Source: Thuidium tamariscinum (lineage: Eukaryota > Streptophyta > Bryopsida > Hypnales > Thuidiaceae). Taken from it: a stretch of 64,000 nt of DNA. The notes under the pieces were generated by a model. That model made no database searches. It had not been told where the DNA came from and saw only the letters and a list, made by a program, of their open reading frames with translations. The stretch lies in contig OX344750.2 in NCBI GenBank assembly GCA_947034885.2, forward strand, positions 40,286,821 to 40,350,820, in the 5' to 3' direction. This document shows positions 11,374-25,010 of the stretch, in pieces. The position numbers were made by a program, and so were the translations under genes. Numbering within the stretch: the first letter of the stretch is position 1; each line of letters starts with the position of its first letter.

Positions 11374-12503
11374 CAAAGAAAATATAACATTTGATAAATA
11401 TGAGACTTTTTGAAAATGATAGAAAAATCTTTCAAATTGAAGGGTTCTTTAGTTTCAACAATTGACTCTCTTAATGTCTAATTCATAGCTCTTAGCCTTG
11501 GGATACTCTTAGGTCTATTTCTATGTACTTTTACTTCTTTGAATACATATTTTTCTATTTTTAGTCTCAACAACTAACTCTCTTAATGTCTAATTCATAC
11601 TTTGTAGCTCTTGGTTTCAATCCTAAGTCTATTTCAATGTACTTTTACTTCTTTAAAGGCATACTTTTCCATTCATTGAGAATCCTTTATTCTTGTCCTA
11701 GTACCATCCTTGACACTAACCATGAAGATGCTTTAGATATGGAAATAAGAAAGATTAATTTGTCTAATATATTTTTTAGGTTAGCTTTCATTAAATAGAT
11801 CTTGATTTATATATACTTAATTAGTGGTGCCATTAATTAAAGTATATAATCCCAAAATGCCAATGACCTTAAATTGCCATCTACAATCTATTTACTTTTG
11901 CAAAATAAGTTATGTACCTATTTGCAAGAAACGCTTTTAGTATCAAACTTTGATCCTTCATAACTTTTGCACAATATCTAAATCTAATAATAGTAATCAT
12001 GCATAGTAACAATTAGTGGTGCTTTTAGATTACCTACCTTACATGTACATTGTTGTGCCAAGGCAGATTTTGATGTGGTGACTTAGGGAGAATGGCTATC
12101 ATGTTAATGAATACAAATAACAATTGTATCAAGCAATTGTGCATTTAGAACATCCCTACATCTAGTGCAAAGAAGAAGATTAGTCAAGATCCACTTATTG
12201 TTATTGTATGACTTGAATGAGCTTGGGCTTAGGGCTTGTGATTGTACCCCATTGCAATAGGGACTACAAATATGGAAACAAGATTTGCATGAGTCCCAAA
12301 GTACCACCTTACAAATGCCAATAAAGCAAAATCATTTTCAATTCAAAAAGTGCCTTGACACTTGCAAACAAAGACAAAAAAAAAATCATACCTAATCATT
12401 GTGGAAATTCTTCATTTGACCATCTGTCCATCTACTTTCTACATTTGGTTGTGGTTGACAACTTTTTTTTCTTGGCCATATGTGTCGTGGGACAAAAAAA
12501 ATA

Positions 12504-12713
12504 CACTAGTAGAAACTCCCGTTTAATGTGACAAGGCCTAATTTTTCTTGACAAATTTTGCTAGGCATTAAAAACCCATGTTTTTATGTCAACAAAAACG
12601 TTCAACACAACATCAATGCTAAAATAAAAACATGGGTTGTTATTTTTGATGCCTAGCAAAATCCGTCAAGAAAAATTAGGCCTTATTACATTAAACACGG
12701 GTTTCTACTAGTG
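12504..12713. mobile_element. CACTA-ended hairpin MITE, 210 bp
   Basis: The left end CACTAGTAGAAAC and right end GTTTCTACTAGTG are exact inverted copies. Pairing continues inward: AAGGCCTAATTTTTCTTGAC mirrors GTCAAGAAAAATTAGGCCTT, TTTTGCTAGGCAT mirrors ATGCCTAGCAAAA, and AACCCATGTTTTTAT mirrors ATAAAAACATGGGTT. No clean target duplication is visible. It shares its terminus with the hairpin at 1535-1656. Confidence 0.65.
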
Positions 12714-13005
12714 GTGGCTTAGTTTGACCAATCCCTAGGTTTGAGCCTTTGGTAGTGCAATTGTCATGATGCTCTCATTTTTAACTTACTTCATCAATCA
12801 ATTTGATTAAGAGGATTAATAAACAAGCACCAATGGATCCATCGGAGAATAGAGTGCTATATAGCTACCTTTAAGTTACAAAAATTGATCATCCATGAAA
12901 TTTTGTTTTTATTTTTATTTGTGTCCAAAAAAAAATCAGAAATCAAACAATCATGAAATTTAGTTTCATTTGTATAAAAGAAACCAAATTTTTTTAATCC
13001 AATAT

Positions 13006-13007
<2 letters not shown>

Positions 13008-13048
<41 letters not shown>
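13008..13048. repeat. (TA)n microsatellite
   Basis: An uninterrupted run of about 20 alternating A and T pairs. It is likely polymorphic in length and prone to assembly error. Confidence 0.95.
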
Positions 13049-13050
<2 letters not shown>

Positions 13051-14639
13051 GAGGAGGTGCACCAAGTTAATTATATGAGTTGTGGATTATTATTCTATTG
13101 TCAAGTAAATATATGCATATATTTCATAATTTAGCCGATCAAAGACAAAGTCTTGAGTTCAATTTAATTTTGTCATTAGGATTCCAATAAGCATTATTAG
13201 AGTTGAGGGATCCATTACTAACAATGTTTTTTTTTTCATTTTTTGTGAACTACCAAAGTGATGATACTTCATTTTATTGTGGTGCTCCAAATTTCAACAT
13301 TCATCCATATATTGGATAGAAAATATCATACCAATATATAATACTTATCTATCATCCTATTTTCATTCATAATTTAATGATTTCATTCAATAGTTTTAAG
13401 AAATTAAATTTTTTTTGGCAATTTTATCCAAAATTTTATTGCTTATTTTCTATAGGCGTGGTGCCAAGCAAAAAAAATTGATGAAATTTTGCTCCAAATC
13501 ACTAGAAAAAACATTGATTACTAAGTGACAGTTCATCAACATTTAATAGGGTACCCTACTTCCAACCGAAATTAGAATGGATTTCCATTTCTCCATAGAA
13601 TGCCATTAGGAGAGAGTTGTCATTAGGAGAGAGTTGAGGCCTCTTAGTGCTTGCTTCAGGGTTGTTCCTCTTTATATTCCGTATAGTGTTAGAAATTGGG
13701 AACTAACTTGTAATGAGTTGAATTTTTGAATTTTCAAAAATAAATAAATAAATATTTATATATATCTAAAATATAATAATAAACCTAAAATCGAATTAAA
13801 ATTTTTTTTCCAAAAAAGTAATTAAAATATATTTAAAAATTTTAATTAATTTTTTTTTGATGTAGCACTGTTTGTACCATGTCAAACTATTGATGTGGCA
13901 ATTCCGACAACTTGGGAATTCCAAAAGAACTCGTAAGCTCTTCATGCCCTCAAATCTCTTCTTGTAATGTTTTATACTTTTTTAAGGTTTAGACCAATAA
14001 ATTAATGACACATAAGTGAGCAAAAAAGTAGGAAGCAATAAGCATAAAAGTAGTTCATGAATGATCGGAATTGAATGATTCTAGATGTTGGTCATAGATC
14101 AATTAAGCCTAACTTTTGTCTTTCAAGATTCAAAGTGAATGATAACATTAGCATGTAGTCAATAGTTATGAAAATTGTTGGGCCTTAAAGCTACTCTTTA
14201 GACACATATTGTGTGAAAATTTGAAATAACTTGTCTCCAAAAATCCTTGCATTTGTAGTGAGTTTTCCTAAATTATTATGTTGCTAATCAACGTACTTCG
14301 GGCATTTAGGGGTTAAAAAACATGCTGATGACTATAAAAATCATCCCTTTTCATACCAATTATGTAAATCATTGGCTTAAAAAATATACAAAAGTTTTCT
14401 TTGGAAGTCAAACTATTGAAGAAGACCTCCCTTTCTCATAGATAATTCCAAGGTTAAGTAGTTACACTTTTTCTCAAGATCAAAGAATTCTTTGTCATTC
14501 ATTGGACAAGAAACGGCCGTGGCATTCCTTAAGAATTCAGCCGAAGGAAAATGCGCTCCTCCCTTTAGTAGAAATGGATGAGGATATTTGAAATGATGGA
14601 TGAATGAATGTACAGTACATTGACTCCGTCGGATCGCTC

Positions 14640-15681
14640 TGCGAATCGGACGACTGAGCTCATCCATGACCCTGCAACGGTAATGTCGCCGACTCCGTCG
14701 TCAGCTTCAAGTTTCAATCAATCCCCACGGCCTCCGAAACCCGCCTGAACGCATGGATTCACAGCCATCGCCAATCAGGATTCTAATCTGTTCCACGGCA
14801 CTGCGGGATTCCGAGAAACTGCAATTGATAGTCATTGGGGTGTCGTTCTTTTCGAGAATTGACGGCTGCTCTTGGTCCGAGTTTTGAATTGTGAGGTCTG
14901 CGGTGGGGTTGGCGAGAGAGCTCCAAATCGTTTGAAATGTGAGTTGAGTCTGGAGCCAATTTCCTTCTCTTACTTTGCGGAATTTCGAAATGTGGTCGCC
15001 GTATCGGGCGATTGCGAACGATATCGGATCTTGACGAGGAGCCGGGGAATTGTGTAGAATTCGTGAATCACGACCTCTGTAAGGAAACCCATTGTAGGCG
15101 TAGTGGACTTTAAATACCTTTCGCGGAGGATCTGAACTGTGGAATTGAATGCGCGCGGTGGGTTTGTAAATTTTCGTAGGGGGTGTGATTTACGGAATCG
15201 CCACCTCGGAATTGAACTTTCTTGAGAAGTCAAGATAGCTCCATCTTTCCGTTTACTGGGATCTGCGCATTGGAGGTGTGCACATTTTACCGGAGATTAC
15301 GAGGTGTCTTGATTGTTTCGAAATGCTCCATTGAAGGTGTAATTGGCCGTATGCTTCATTGAATCCACTACATTCCTTGCATTGCCTTTTCCATTTCCGT
15401 GCTGGTCACGACATGTCGACCATTTTGAATCAAGCATTAGTTCAACGATGAGTAGGGTTGCTTGAAGCTCTGGAAATGAAGAACATTGCCTTTATCTCCT
15501 GCACAAAATGGATATCAGGTTTGCTTTCAGAATGAAAAATCTTTGGTGATTTGGAGAAACTTCAGCTGAGGATGCAATAAGCGGCAGGTGGAAGTGTTCG
15601 ATAGGTCGGAGTGCGGATGGTGGCCCTTGTGTTGATGGTTTGAGGGAGTTGGAGGTTTTGAATGACAAATTTTCTCAAGGA
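14640..15681 (+). promoter_or_regulatory. CpG-rich promoter and leader region of the ZRANB3-like gene
   Basis: Base composition changes sharply near 14,640: CG dinucleotides become frequent and GC content rises until the coding start at 15,682. The open frame upstream of 15,682 reaches back to 15,550 without an ATG, so the leader is probably untranslated or the true start lies in an unseen 5' exon. A decayed copy of much of this region lies at 2,350-4,260. No TATA box can be assigned with confidence. Confidence 0.5.
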
Positions 15682-18600
15682 ATGGAGGTGAGCGAGGAGC
15701 AGAAACGACGTATTGAAGCCAACCGAGCTGCAGCATTGATCAGAAGGAATGCAAAAGTGCAATGTCCTGGGTTCATCAAGCCTTTCAGCCACAGTGTGCG
15801 GCTGCCCATGCAACCTCGATTGCTCCCTCAGTCGGATGTCATCGGCCCGAATTGGAATCATACTGCTACGAAAACTTCTACAGATGGCCGCCAACAGGCA
15901 AGTCTGTTGAGAGGCGTGCAGCTGCCTGTTTATAAGGAGAACAATGCACTCACGCACTCTGTATCTAGAAGCCAGGTTTCTGCGTCTCGTATTGCCGAGC
16001 ATTGTGTAGGATCTAGTCTTGTGAATGTGCCAGAGAAGTCACTCTTCCATGGTCGTGGTACCGGAGTCGAGATTGTGAAAGTTGGTGTCGAGATATGTGC
16101 TCCGGACAGGTTTTTCCTGATCGTGAGAAGCGGGTGTGTCTTCGAAGACTTTTTGGAGAATGTTTCATGTGTAAGTTTCCTTATATTACCCAGCCTTTTT
16201 GAGGAATTAACCATCTTTATGTTTTTGAAGTATTTTTTTGCCTTCGAGCACTCTGTAGAACGGACACTGGTGAAGCGCAATGTTGCTTTCTCTTGAAATT
16301 GAGAGTATTGTCATTGCCGTGAGGATAACTTGTTCGACAGTGTAGTTACTGTAGTGCACCGAATGCTCCATATACTGTGGACCACGCCAGATTCAATTTG
16401 CCATAATAATTCAAATTTTGTGTGACACTGTTGATCACATTTCAAGGTGCAAGGTAGTTTACAACCTCCTTAGACAGACAGTGATTTTTGAACCCGTACA
16501 ATATATAAATCCGTTTGTTCCTTTTTCCAATATAGACCTGACGTGATGTGAGCTTGAGCAGGTAGCAAAGTGTGAGAATTTGGAACCTTTGGCACAATGC
16601 CCTGTGTATAATCTGAAAGATTACGACAAGGTGACAGAAGTTCTGAAGGGTTTGCCAGGTGTAGAATATGAGCGAATACCATGGTCCACACGCATGGTGT
16701 TGGAAAAGTTTCAGCGAGCAGCAGAAGGTGGTGTTCCATATGCAGCAGATCATATTACTGACTTCGAGGTGGACCAGTTACTTCTTAATTTACCTCAAAA
16801 ACTTGCAGAAAACTTGCTTCCTTTCCAGAGGGAAGGCGTGAAGTACGGTTTGCAGCGAGGTGGACGCTTCCTCCTTGCGGATGAAATGGGAGTCGGCAAG
16901 ACGATACAGGTCAGTGGTCTCAAAGTCGACCAAGAGTTTTTCTATGTTAGCCCTAGAATAAAGGATCAAGAGGCCCAAATTGGGCCTTATGTTCTCTCTA
17001 ACAGTTTTGAGTAGGTCTTATTGGGACTATTTTTGTTCAGTTTTATTTATTTTTTGACGAGCACATGCAATTTTCGTTACTTATTCTGGTAACAAAATTA
17101 TTGTGGTCATATCTAACTTATGTATGTTGGTTTGAATTTTTCAGGCAATCGCGGTAGCATCATGTTACAGAGAAGAGGGCTCCCTTTTGGTTATTTGTCC
17201 AGCGAGCTTGCGATTGGTATGGGCTGAGGAGCTCGAGCGTTGGCTTCCTTATCTTTCACCTCTGGATGTGCATCTTGGTATGTTATATCCCCTCAGATGG
17301 CTATGAGTTCTTTAGTTTTTGCCCATTGAACCTGAAAAAGCTTGATCATCTTACCAGATTTTATCAGAGGATTAAATACAGTGCTTTATTGAGTGTGAGG
17401 CGCATGATGTCGATCTCAGAATGGATTATGACATGCTCATTGTGTGCAAGTCTTGAAATATTCCATCAAACTCGGTATATAGTTTGGTATCCAATTGCAG
17501 TGAGAAAATCATTAATGTGACCCTCAACGATAATGTCCAAGGATTTGGTAGACTGATTTGCATCCTCCAAGATGGTCAAAAGTGCCACACTAAGTTTGAA
17601 AAATATTCACTGTTTGTGACCACTGCTAATTATTACCGTGGTCCGCAGTATATGTTGTACTTGGTGTAATTGTACTTGTACAGTGCTTCAAGTACTTGTC
17701 TCTGATCATAAATTCTGTTCCCTATTTAGAATCTTGTTGTTATACGATTAGCATGTCATGGAAGCATACCTAAGGCTGCCCATGTGATTGTTACTGCAGT
17801 TTTTGGTCGAAAGAACAACCTGACAGAGAAAATGCAGCTGCCTAAGGTTGTTGTAATATCGTTCAATATGATGGCGCGCCTACGTGAAAGCATGTCGTCA
17901 CGTAAATGGGGCATGGTTATTGTAGATGAAGCTCATAATCTTCGGTGCACCACTAAAAAGCTCGAGTGCCACGAGGTATGTCTAGTTTTCAAAAAATTTA
18001 ACTACATTCTCGTAAAGTGGAAATTTTTCATCCAGTTTACCTCAAATTTAACGAATTCAACGTCATGGCCTTCCCAGACTATGGCAGTGCTTGAACTGGT
18101 ACAGAATGTGAACAGAATCGTGCTGCTGACTGGTACACCGTCATTATCGAGGTACGAATGTCATCTCTCAGTTTCATTGCAATTAGGAGATGCGCTTTGA
18201 TATGACCTTTAATTAGGAATCTGAGTAATTCTGGTTAAATTATGCGCTTTGTGCGTCTCATGAGTATCTGTGTGGATGCAGGCCATTTGACATCTTCAAT
18301 CAAGTCAATTGCTTGTGGTAAGTGAGTTTTGTTTTCAATTGATTATGATTCTGCATCAGACAGGAAATACTTTGTGTGTGCTCTTAATAATTATGTAGAT
18401 GTGAAGTGTAACTTGTCATGTCTCTCACCATCTGCAGGCCAAAATTACTTGGCAAAAATAAATACGAGTTTGCACGGAATTACTGTGGTCGCCAGTCGCC
18501 GTCGTCGGGCCAGGGTGACTGCAAGGTATTTCGCGATCACTTTGAATTGATTAATGTTGGATTGTACCCGAAAATAGTGAGTGCGGGATCTAAGGACTTA

Positions 18601-21600
18601 AGAGTATGCGAGTATGTGTTTCAGATCATCATACCCGTTTTATTTTCATACAGCTGCTTCGTTTAATTCTTGCTGTGTATTTGGACAGTATTATCAATTG
18701 TTGTCTGAAATCGACTATGTTCACCATTTCACATCTATTGCTCTTCTTCGCAATGAGTAATCCCTGTCTTGTTTGCTTGTTGTAACGGATTCATTGCCGT
18801 GTCTGTTTTTCAGGACTTTTCAAAGGGTGCAAGACTTCTAGAGCTCAATGTCCTCTTGAAGCAGGCAGTCATGGTATGTTGCTTATCTTGAAACCTCTAT
18901 AGCCAATCTATTGAGATCCCATCCTTTTTATAAGCAATGCTCATTGCAGTAACGAAACTCGAACTGCTCCATTGTACAAGCACGAGATCGATATATTTGA
19001 ACAGTATAGTTTTGCTTTGGGTTATTGTCGTTAATCCCGTTTAGTGACTGTAATGGAAATCAAATGTCCAATACTAGCTTCAATTTATTCTTCGTTGTGT
19101 TTCTGAAGCGAAAGATCATTTTCTTTTTCAGTCTTGTTGCTTGGAATAGCTATTTATACGACTACTATCCCCGTCAATTATTTGCATGCGTGGACCACGT
19201 ACCCTCAGATAGAGTTCAACATGATACAGATAAGAAGGATGAAAGATGATGTCATGTTACAACTGCCTCCAAAACGCCGTCAAATCATATGCTTACAGCT
19301 TTCGGCTGCCGACATTAAAAGTGCTAAAGCATTCACGGATGCGACCACTAGAGAGAGAACATCAGAGCGATTGGGCGAGGAGGCATGTAAGTGTGGTTTC
19401 ACGCGGAAGGGAGCTTGTGAATGTGAAGACGAGAACGAAGATGAGAGCGGCGATGAAGGTAAAGCCGACAAAGAAACAGCGAGTAAAACCTCGGCTCGAT
19501 TGCTTACAGAGCAGGAGATCGGAGTGGCGAAGCTTCGAGGCTTTCAGGAATGGCTGCTCAATAACTCCATCTTCATTGGTCGTGATGGGACCTCCCAGAA
19601 GAAGATGATAATCTTTGCTCATCATTTGAAGGTTTTGAATAGTATTCAGGTAAAATATGCATACGAGCGAGCCTGTGAAACTTGTATTCTTTCTTCGTGT
19701 CAGCCTTCATGGATCCCTCGATTGGTAACAAAACGCTGATGTTTGCCATGTCATCTTGGTAGAGCTGAGCAGTTATTTGCAGACATTTTTGTAACCTCCA
19801 CGATAGATGCTCATATTCGTTAATAAAGCGGATTTCAGAGCGCCAAATATGTGGCATCCAAGTGCTAAAAAATTAAAACTAATACTGTCGAGTGCCTGAA
19901 GCTTCGGAAACTAGGACTTTTATGTGCATAGATGAGTTTTGAGGGGGCCAACTGAAACCTTGAATTCTGAAATCTAGAACTGATTCTGATGTGAGGTTAG
20001 TTGGATTCCAGATTTCAGGCGGGTGACTCATAATGCTCTGGTTCCTCAAAACTAAGTCTTTAGTATGCCTGCTCATGGCGTGAAATTCTACCATTTAAAT
20101 GACTTTGGGATTGCAGAGAAATATTGACCTGTGCATTCTCTTACGAGTGTAGACGATCATACAAAGAAATCGCGTGGAATTTGTTCGCATTGATGGAAGT
20201 ACACTACCACGAGACCGCTTGAATAATGTCAATCGCTTTCAGTCGGACCCGGAGGTACTGTACTGTTGCAGGATGAAGGTCCTATGTACTGAATGTCGCA
20301 GATTATTTTCTTTTTATGGCATTTAGCAAGTTTAGCCGTCCAAGGTGTTCTTAGAAATTAATCTGGAACTAGGATAGTATGCAGCTCCATCCAAAAGGTA
20401 ATTTCAATTGCACGTATTTTTGCGGTATTTTTGCCACTTCCCGTTTACAACGTCTTTATTCCTGGGATCCAGGTGAAATTAGCAATTATTGGAGTGCAAG
20501 CTGGTGGCGTGGGGCTTGATTTCTCTGCAGCAGAAAGCGTCACATTTGTTGAACTCCCAAAATCTGCGTCTGAAATGCTCCAGGTGAGCCTTTATCCCTT
20601 GAACTGGTTCGAAATGAATGGTTATTAACTTTTAATTCCCTTTATCATAGAGCAAAGTAATGTCTGTCAAAGCATCGTGACACTCTTGAAATTGCTTCTG
20701 GAGATGGAGCACGTTTGTGTACTGCATTTTCTTGTACACAGTTAACAACAATATACATCTTACTGAAGATGCATCCTGTGGAAACAAAGCCTGGCAACGT
20801 GATTGGGAAGAAAGCACGCTTCTAACGTGTAATGAAGGTCCTCGTTCACGAGAATGAGGTTTAGTTTCTTGAACTTGACTTTTTTTGGTTCTGCAGGCTG
20901 AAGACAGAGCACACCGCCGAGGACAGAAAAATTCTGTGAACATTTACATCTTTGTTGCCAAGGTACTTCCCTTTACTTTCTCTTCTAGTTCTTTGGTTAT
21001 GATGCCCGATCACGTGTGTAAACAGGAAGTGGTTTTAACTTCGTCCTTACACTTATCATCCCGTTACTCTACTTGAACAGGGTACAGCTGACGTTAACCG
21101 CTGGCAGTCATTGAGTAAGAGTCTCGAACGTGTTTCAACCATGACTGATGGAGCTGAAGCTTCTTTAGAGGTAAGCAGTTGGTCCGCTTTCCTGATTACG
21201 GGTTGAACAGGTTCACTCTTCAGAAGGAAACCTCCATATGTGATTAGTAATTATTTAATTGTGATTTGAATTAGTGACCAAGTCATTCTTTGGCACTCTC
21301 ATGCAGATCGACCGTGTGTTTGATTCGTCAAACGCACACCTTCAAGGAAGCCTTTCTCAAGATTCGTGCATTACTGCCGAAACTATTGGCGGATCACCTC
21401 ATTTGGCTGATCACGCACTGGTGTACTCGACTCAACTACGATTGAGCACTTCTCTATATAAGAATACTCCTGGTGAATCGGTGGAGCCAAGTGCGAACTT
21501 TCCTGCAACGTCCCTATTGTTTGAGGTAATCATCTTGTCAGTGCCTGGTGTAACTCGTATTTAGAGTTAAATGGAAGTTAATGACAAAGTTAACATTGTA

Positions 21601-24600
21601 AGTAAATATTTTCTTAGAGCCGTTGCCTCCCAACGCACGAAATGGCCCAAAGTTTGCGGCCCCATGTTTTTCAGAAGTTTTGGGTTGCTAAGATGGGGAT
21701 TGTCTTTTCTCCAATTTTTTTACTAATTTTTTACATGCGATGTTCTTTTGTAATTCTGATAATATAGAATTTGGTCCCATCTGAACTGTACTTTTCACAG
21801 TATGATCAACCGAATTGGTCGTTTAAAACCATGATCCTCTGATCTTTTAGGAGTTAATGCTAAAGCTGTTCAAGGTTGTTTGGACCAGGTTAGCTCTAAC
21901 ACTGGCCGCATCCATTTATATCTCAAGTCTGATGATGAAAATGCTGGACCTACATCACTTCAAGCGAACTTCAAACCAGAGGACCTGACACACTTCGCAG
22001 AAAGTGGCATATGTGCACGAGGAGCTCTTCCTGCTTGTTTAGCGCACAATGCTACCCACAGACAAGTGTCGGTGGTGTTCTGGGAAGAATACTGTAACTT
22101 GCGACCTTTTTTCCGGAGGCGGCTCCGAGGCCGTCCTCTCTCACTTCCACTGTCAGCTGAATTGGAGTCCCTCAAAGATGGGGATCAGTACATTCCTGGA
22201 GTAAGTATATCTCTTCTGATTATTGAAAGGATTGTATTCCTATGTCTTCACTTGTCAAACTTCATTTTTGCATTCTAGGTGTTCGGTATATGTCCTATCA
22301 AAGTAGGTTAGTTACATGAGATAAGCGCGTCATATCCAGGCATGTGCAAGCTGGCTAAACTGGTTCAATCACCGATAGAGGACCTGATAAATATGGTAAC
22401 AATGGAGCTCCTCGCTTTTAAGGCCATGAAGTAGGTCGTCTTACCTGTCTCGATTGTGTTGCTTTTCAGGGTGTAGTGAAAGGTGGGAGCAAAAGACGCT
22501 GGACCCCTAAAGAGGAAGTGGGTGTTGAAATTCCAGCGGGCGCATCATGGCGGACAATCTCGTATCATAGACGAAATGATTTGGAAGAAAGGAAAATTGC
22601 ACAAGCATGGACCGCAGACAATATCCCTCTCTGCAAATATTGTCAGCAACCTTGCAAGTAAGAGTTAGTCGTTTTCTTTTTGTCATATTGCATACTAAAG
22701 TCGGTGGGCTTCGTCTTTCTCTCGAAAATTCTCTATTACTGGAGTTTAAACCGATTGTCCATTAGCAGTGATATTCTCTTGAATATCGTTATTCCCCTCT
22801 TGCTTCAATCCCTTGTTCGTTAACAGTGTTTGAAGCGATGTCCGTGTTATTGACTAGCAATGTTTCAAATCCCCCTCACAAATTCTTGGGTTACAGAGGA
22901 CCTAGATCTGTGAATCCGAAGTCGTTCGAGGACTTTTTTTGTCAAATCACGTGCCTCAATGAGTATTCCAGCAAAACAAACGGGCGGCATATCCGAGAGG
23001 TACACCTTGCCTACTCTCCAATGCTCCACACACTGCAGATAATACTGAACTCTTGAATGAATGTGCGTTAGCAACTCCAGTCGGACCTTAAGCTTTTGAT
23101 TAGATGATGACTTGGTCTTCCAAAGTATAATAGCATTTTAGGCAAATGTCCCCTCGTTCCCTTGATCGATTGGACTCTTAATGGGTTTTTTTTCACAGGA
23201 GCTCTTCGATCTAGAAGGCGGAGTGTGTGTTAAGTGTAAACTTGACTGCCATGCCCTGGTGGACCGAATAAAACCGTTATCATTAGAACTGAGGCGGGAA
23301 TATATTCTGGAAAACGCTTCTCAACTGACCGAGTGCAAAACAATGTGAGTCTCGCACAGGCCCCCACTAATCCCTGAAAAGCTAACCTTTTTTGAATTTT
23401 GGCTTCTCTCATTGCTTGCTTGCCTGTAAATTCATGATGCTTTTATGGAGGCATTGTCAAGAACCCGTTGTTTTCAGGCTCGAGAGGCTCATAAAGAATC
23501 CGGTGGAAGGCAACGCATGGCATGCTGATCACATCCTTGCAGTGGCTGATGGTGGAGGTGAGCCTTTCAGAAAGCAGTTGACTTCTGCGCACTGAACCAT
23601 CGTGTTTAAGTTTTATAGAGAATTTTCGAGATCGATATTCGACGGATTCCATGCTATACCCAATTATGGTCCGGAGTCTATTATATCAGAAATTCCGGAG
23701 GATTCTGCAAGAATTTATTTGAGTCGGTGTGTAGATTTTTCGAATCTCAGTGTGTAGTGTTCATTTTAGACGGGCGAATTTGAAGATAACTCAGATGATA
23801 CTCAAGTCTTCTTTGTGATGTGAAACCATTTGGCAGGGGAGTGCACATTGGAGAATTTTCAAACCTTGTGTATTGCGTGCCATGCGAAAGTGACAGCTGA
23901 GCAGCATCGGCGTCGCACATCTGAGAAGCTGCGACTCAAAAAAAGCCTGCAGAGAACCATAAAAAAGCTTCAAGAGCAGACCGACAGAATGAAGCGAAGG
24001 CGGATAATTGACATTGAGGTAAAGAAACTGCAGCATTTCAGTGACTGCTGGACTAGTTCAGTCTGGGTGGAATTGTGAAGCTCTTCAATGTCAAAGCCAC
24101 TATCTATGAGCAGATTCAATTGAATTACTTTGCTACTGAGAAAGCCAAATATGGCAATAACGAATTAACTTTCTTTCTATGCCAGGGTGATCCTGGTGTT
24201 GGTTATATGGAAACGAGTGAAGATGAAGATGACCAAGATCTTCTCAATATAAAAGTTGCTGGCAGTGCATATTCAACCTCAGCAGTCACCGACGTTCTCA
24301 AAGATCATGCCTACAATTCTATTCTGCAACCACCTAGGACTAAAGGCCGTCAGTGTACACACAAAGCGAGCTCACCTGAAGTTGAGGGCAGTACCGAGGT
24401 ATTCGCACCGCGTTCTTGCGAGTCCATACTACAAGCGTCTAGTGGAGATGACGAAGATATTCTCAGTATCGAAGTTGCTGGCAGTTCATATTCAGCCTCT
24501 GGAATCGTTGGCATTACGGACAAACTCTCAGAGAGTGCCTGCAAGCAACCTTCTAGTCCGGAAGGCCGTGAATCTGCACTCATAGCTAGCTCACCTGAAG

Positions 24601-25010
24601 TCGAGGGCTGGACCGAGGTACCCGCACTCCATGCCTGCAAGTCCATACTACAAACCCTTGGTGAAGATGACCCAAACCTTTTCAATTTAGAAGTTGCTGG
24701 CAACTCATGTTCAGACTTTGTCATCCCTGAAATTACGGATGAACTCTCAGAGGGTGCCCGCAAATCCATGATCTTGCAACCTTCTAATCCGGAAGACCGT
24801 GAATCTACACACATAGCGAGCTTATCTGAGGTTGAGGGCAGTACAGAGGTACTCGTTGACAATGCCTGCAAACTGACTCTGCAAACTTCTGCCAGGGACA
24901 GCCACGAATCAACTCGCTTTTTCAGAAGTTCGCTCTACTTCCCCAGTTCAGGAAAGAAGACAACTTTCTCTTTACAGAGTTTAGAGAAGTACCTCATGCG
25001 ACCAGATTGA
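15682..25010 (+). CDS. ZRANB3: ZRANB3-like SNF2 translocase fused to HNH endonuclease
   Basis: Twenty-one exons join in phase: 15682-16170, 16562-16909, 17145-17277, 17800-17975, 18078-18151, 18282-18317, 18438-18525, 18814-18873, 19230-19649, 20153-20254, 20473-20583, 20897-20962, 21081-21170, 21307-21525, 21889-22200, 22470-22657, 22858-22999, 23199-23344, 23478-23557, 23837-24018, 24186-25010; 1,428 residues. The ATG at 15682 begins MEVSEEQKRRIEANR. A HARP-like region precedes the SNF2 core: ATP-binding DEMGVGKTIQ, DEAH motif VDEAHNLR, LLTGTPS, IRRMKDD, then the helicase C half with GVGLDF and QAEDRAHRRGQ. Cysteine pairs around residues CKYCQQPC may bind zinc. The HNH domain reads HADHI, GGGECTLENF and CIACH. 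In animals ZRANB3 remodels stalled forks and cuts branched DNA; the plant SNF2-HNH proteins share this layout. The role here is inferred. The C-terminal exon carries three 73-residue repeats. Confidence 0.93.
24228..24884 (+). repeat. Three 219-bp in-frame repeats in the last ZRANB3-like exon
   Basis: Repeat starts lie at 24,228, 24,447 and 24,666, exactly 219 bases (73 codons) apart. Each begins with an acidic DD-x-[DN]-[LI]-[LF] block, followed by a VAG[SN] core such as KVAGSAYS, EVAGSSYS and EVAGNSCS. Each later carries a serine/glutamate block like SSPEVEG-TEV and a CKSIL-type end. Copies have diverged in sequence but, by reading frame, keep the period. The region looks disordered and acidic. 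Confidence 0.8.

Larger units (their letters stand above)
9712..14639. other. AT-rich intergenic region with small repeats
   Basis: No gene is supported over about 4.9 kb. The first few hundred bases presumably include the ALMT 3' UTR. The stretch holds a 22-base A run at 10,155-10,176, a Stowaway-like element at 10,802-11,373, a diverged foldback fragment at 11,820-12,045, a CACTA-ended hairpin at 12,504-12,713 and a TA microsatellite at 13,008-13,048. The segment near 13,940-13,975 resembles the right end of the small element at 53,673-53,946. Confidence 0.6.

Noticed and set aside
12504..12713. A 3-bp target duplication around the CACTA-ended hairpin
   Set aside because: The flanking triplets (ATA and GTG) do not match.
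24186..25010. A canonical PCNA-binding PIP box at the end of the ZRANB3-like protein
   Set aside because: The final FSLQSLEKYLM segment does not fit QxxLxxFF spacing, so I do not claim it.
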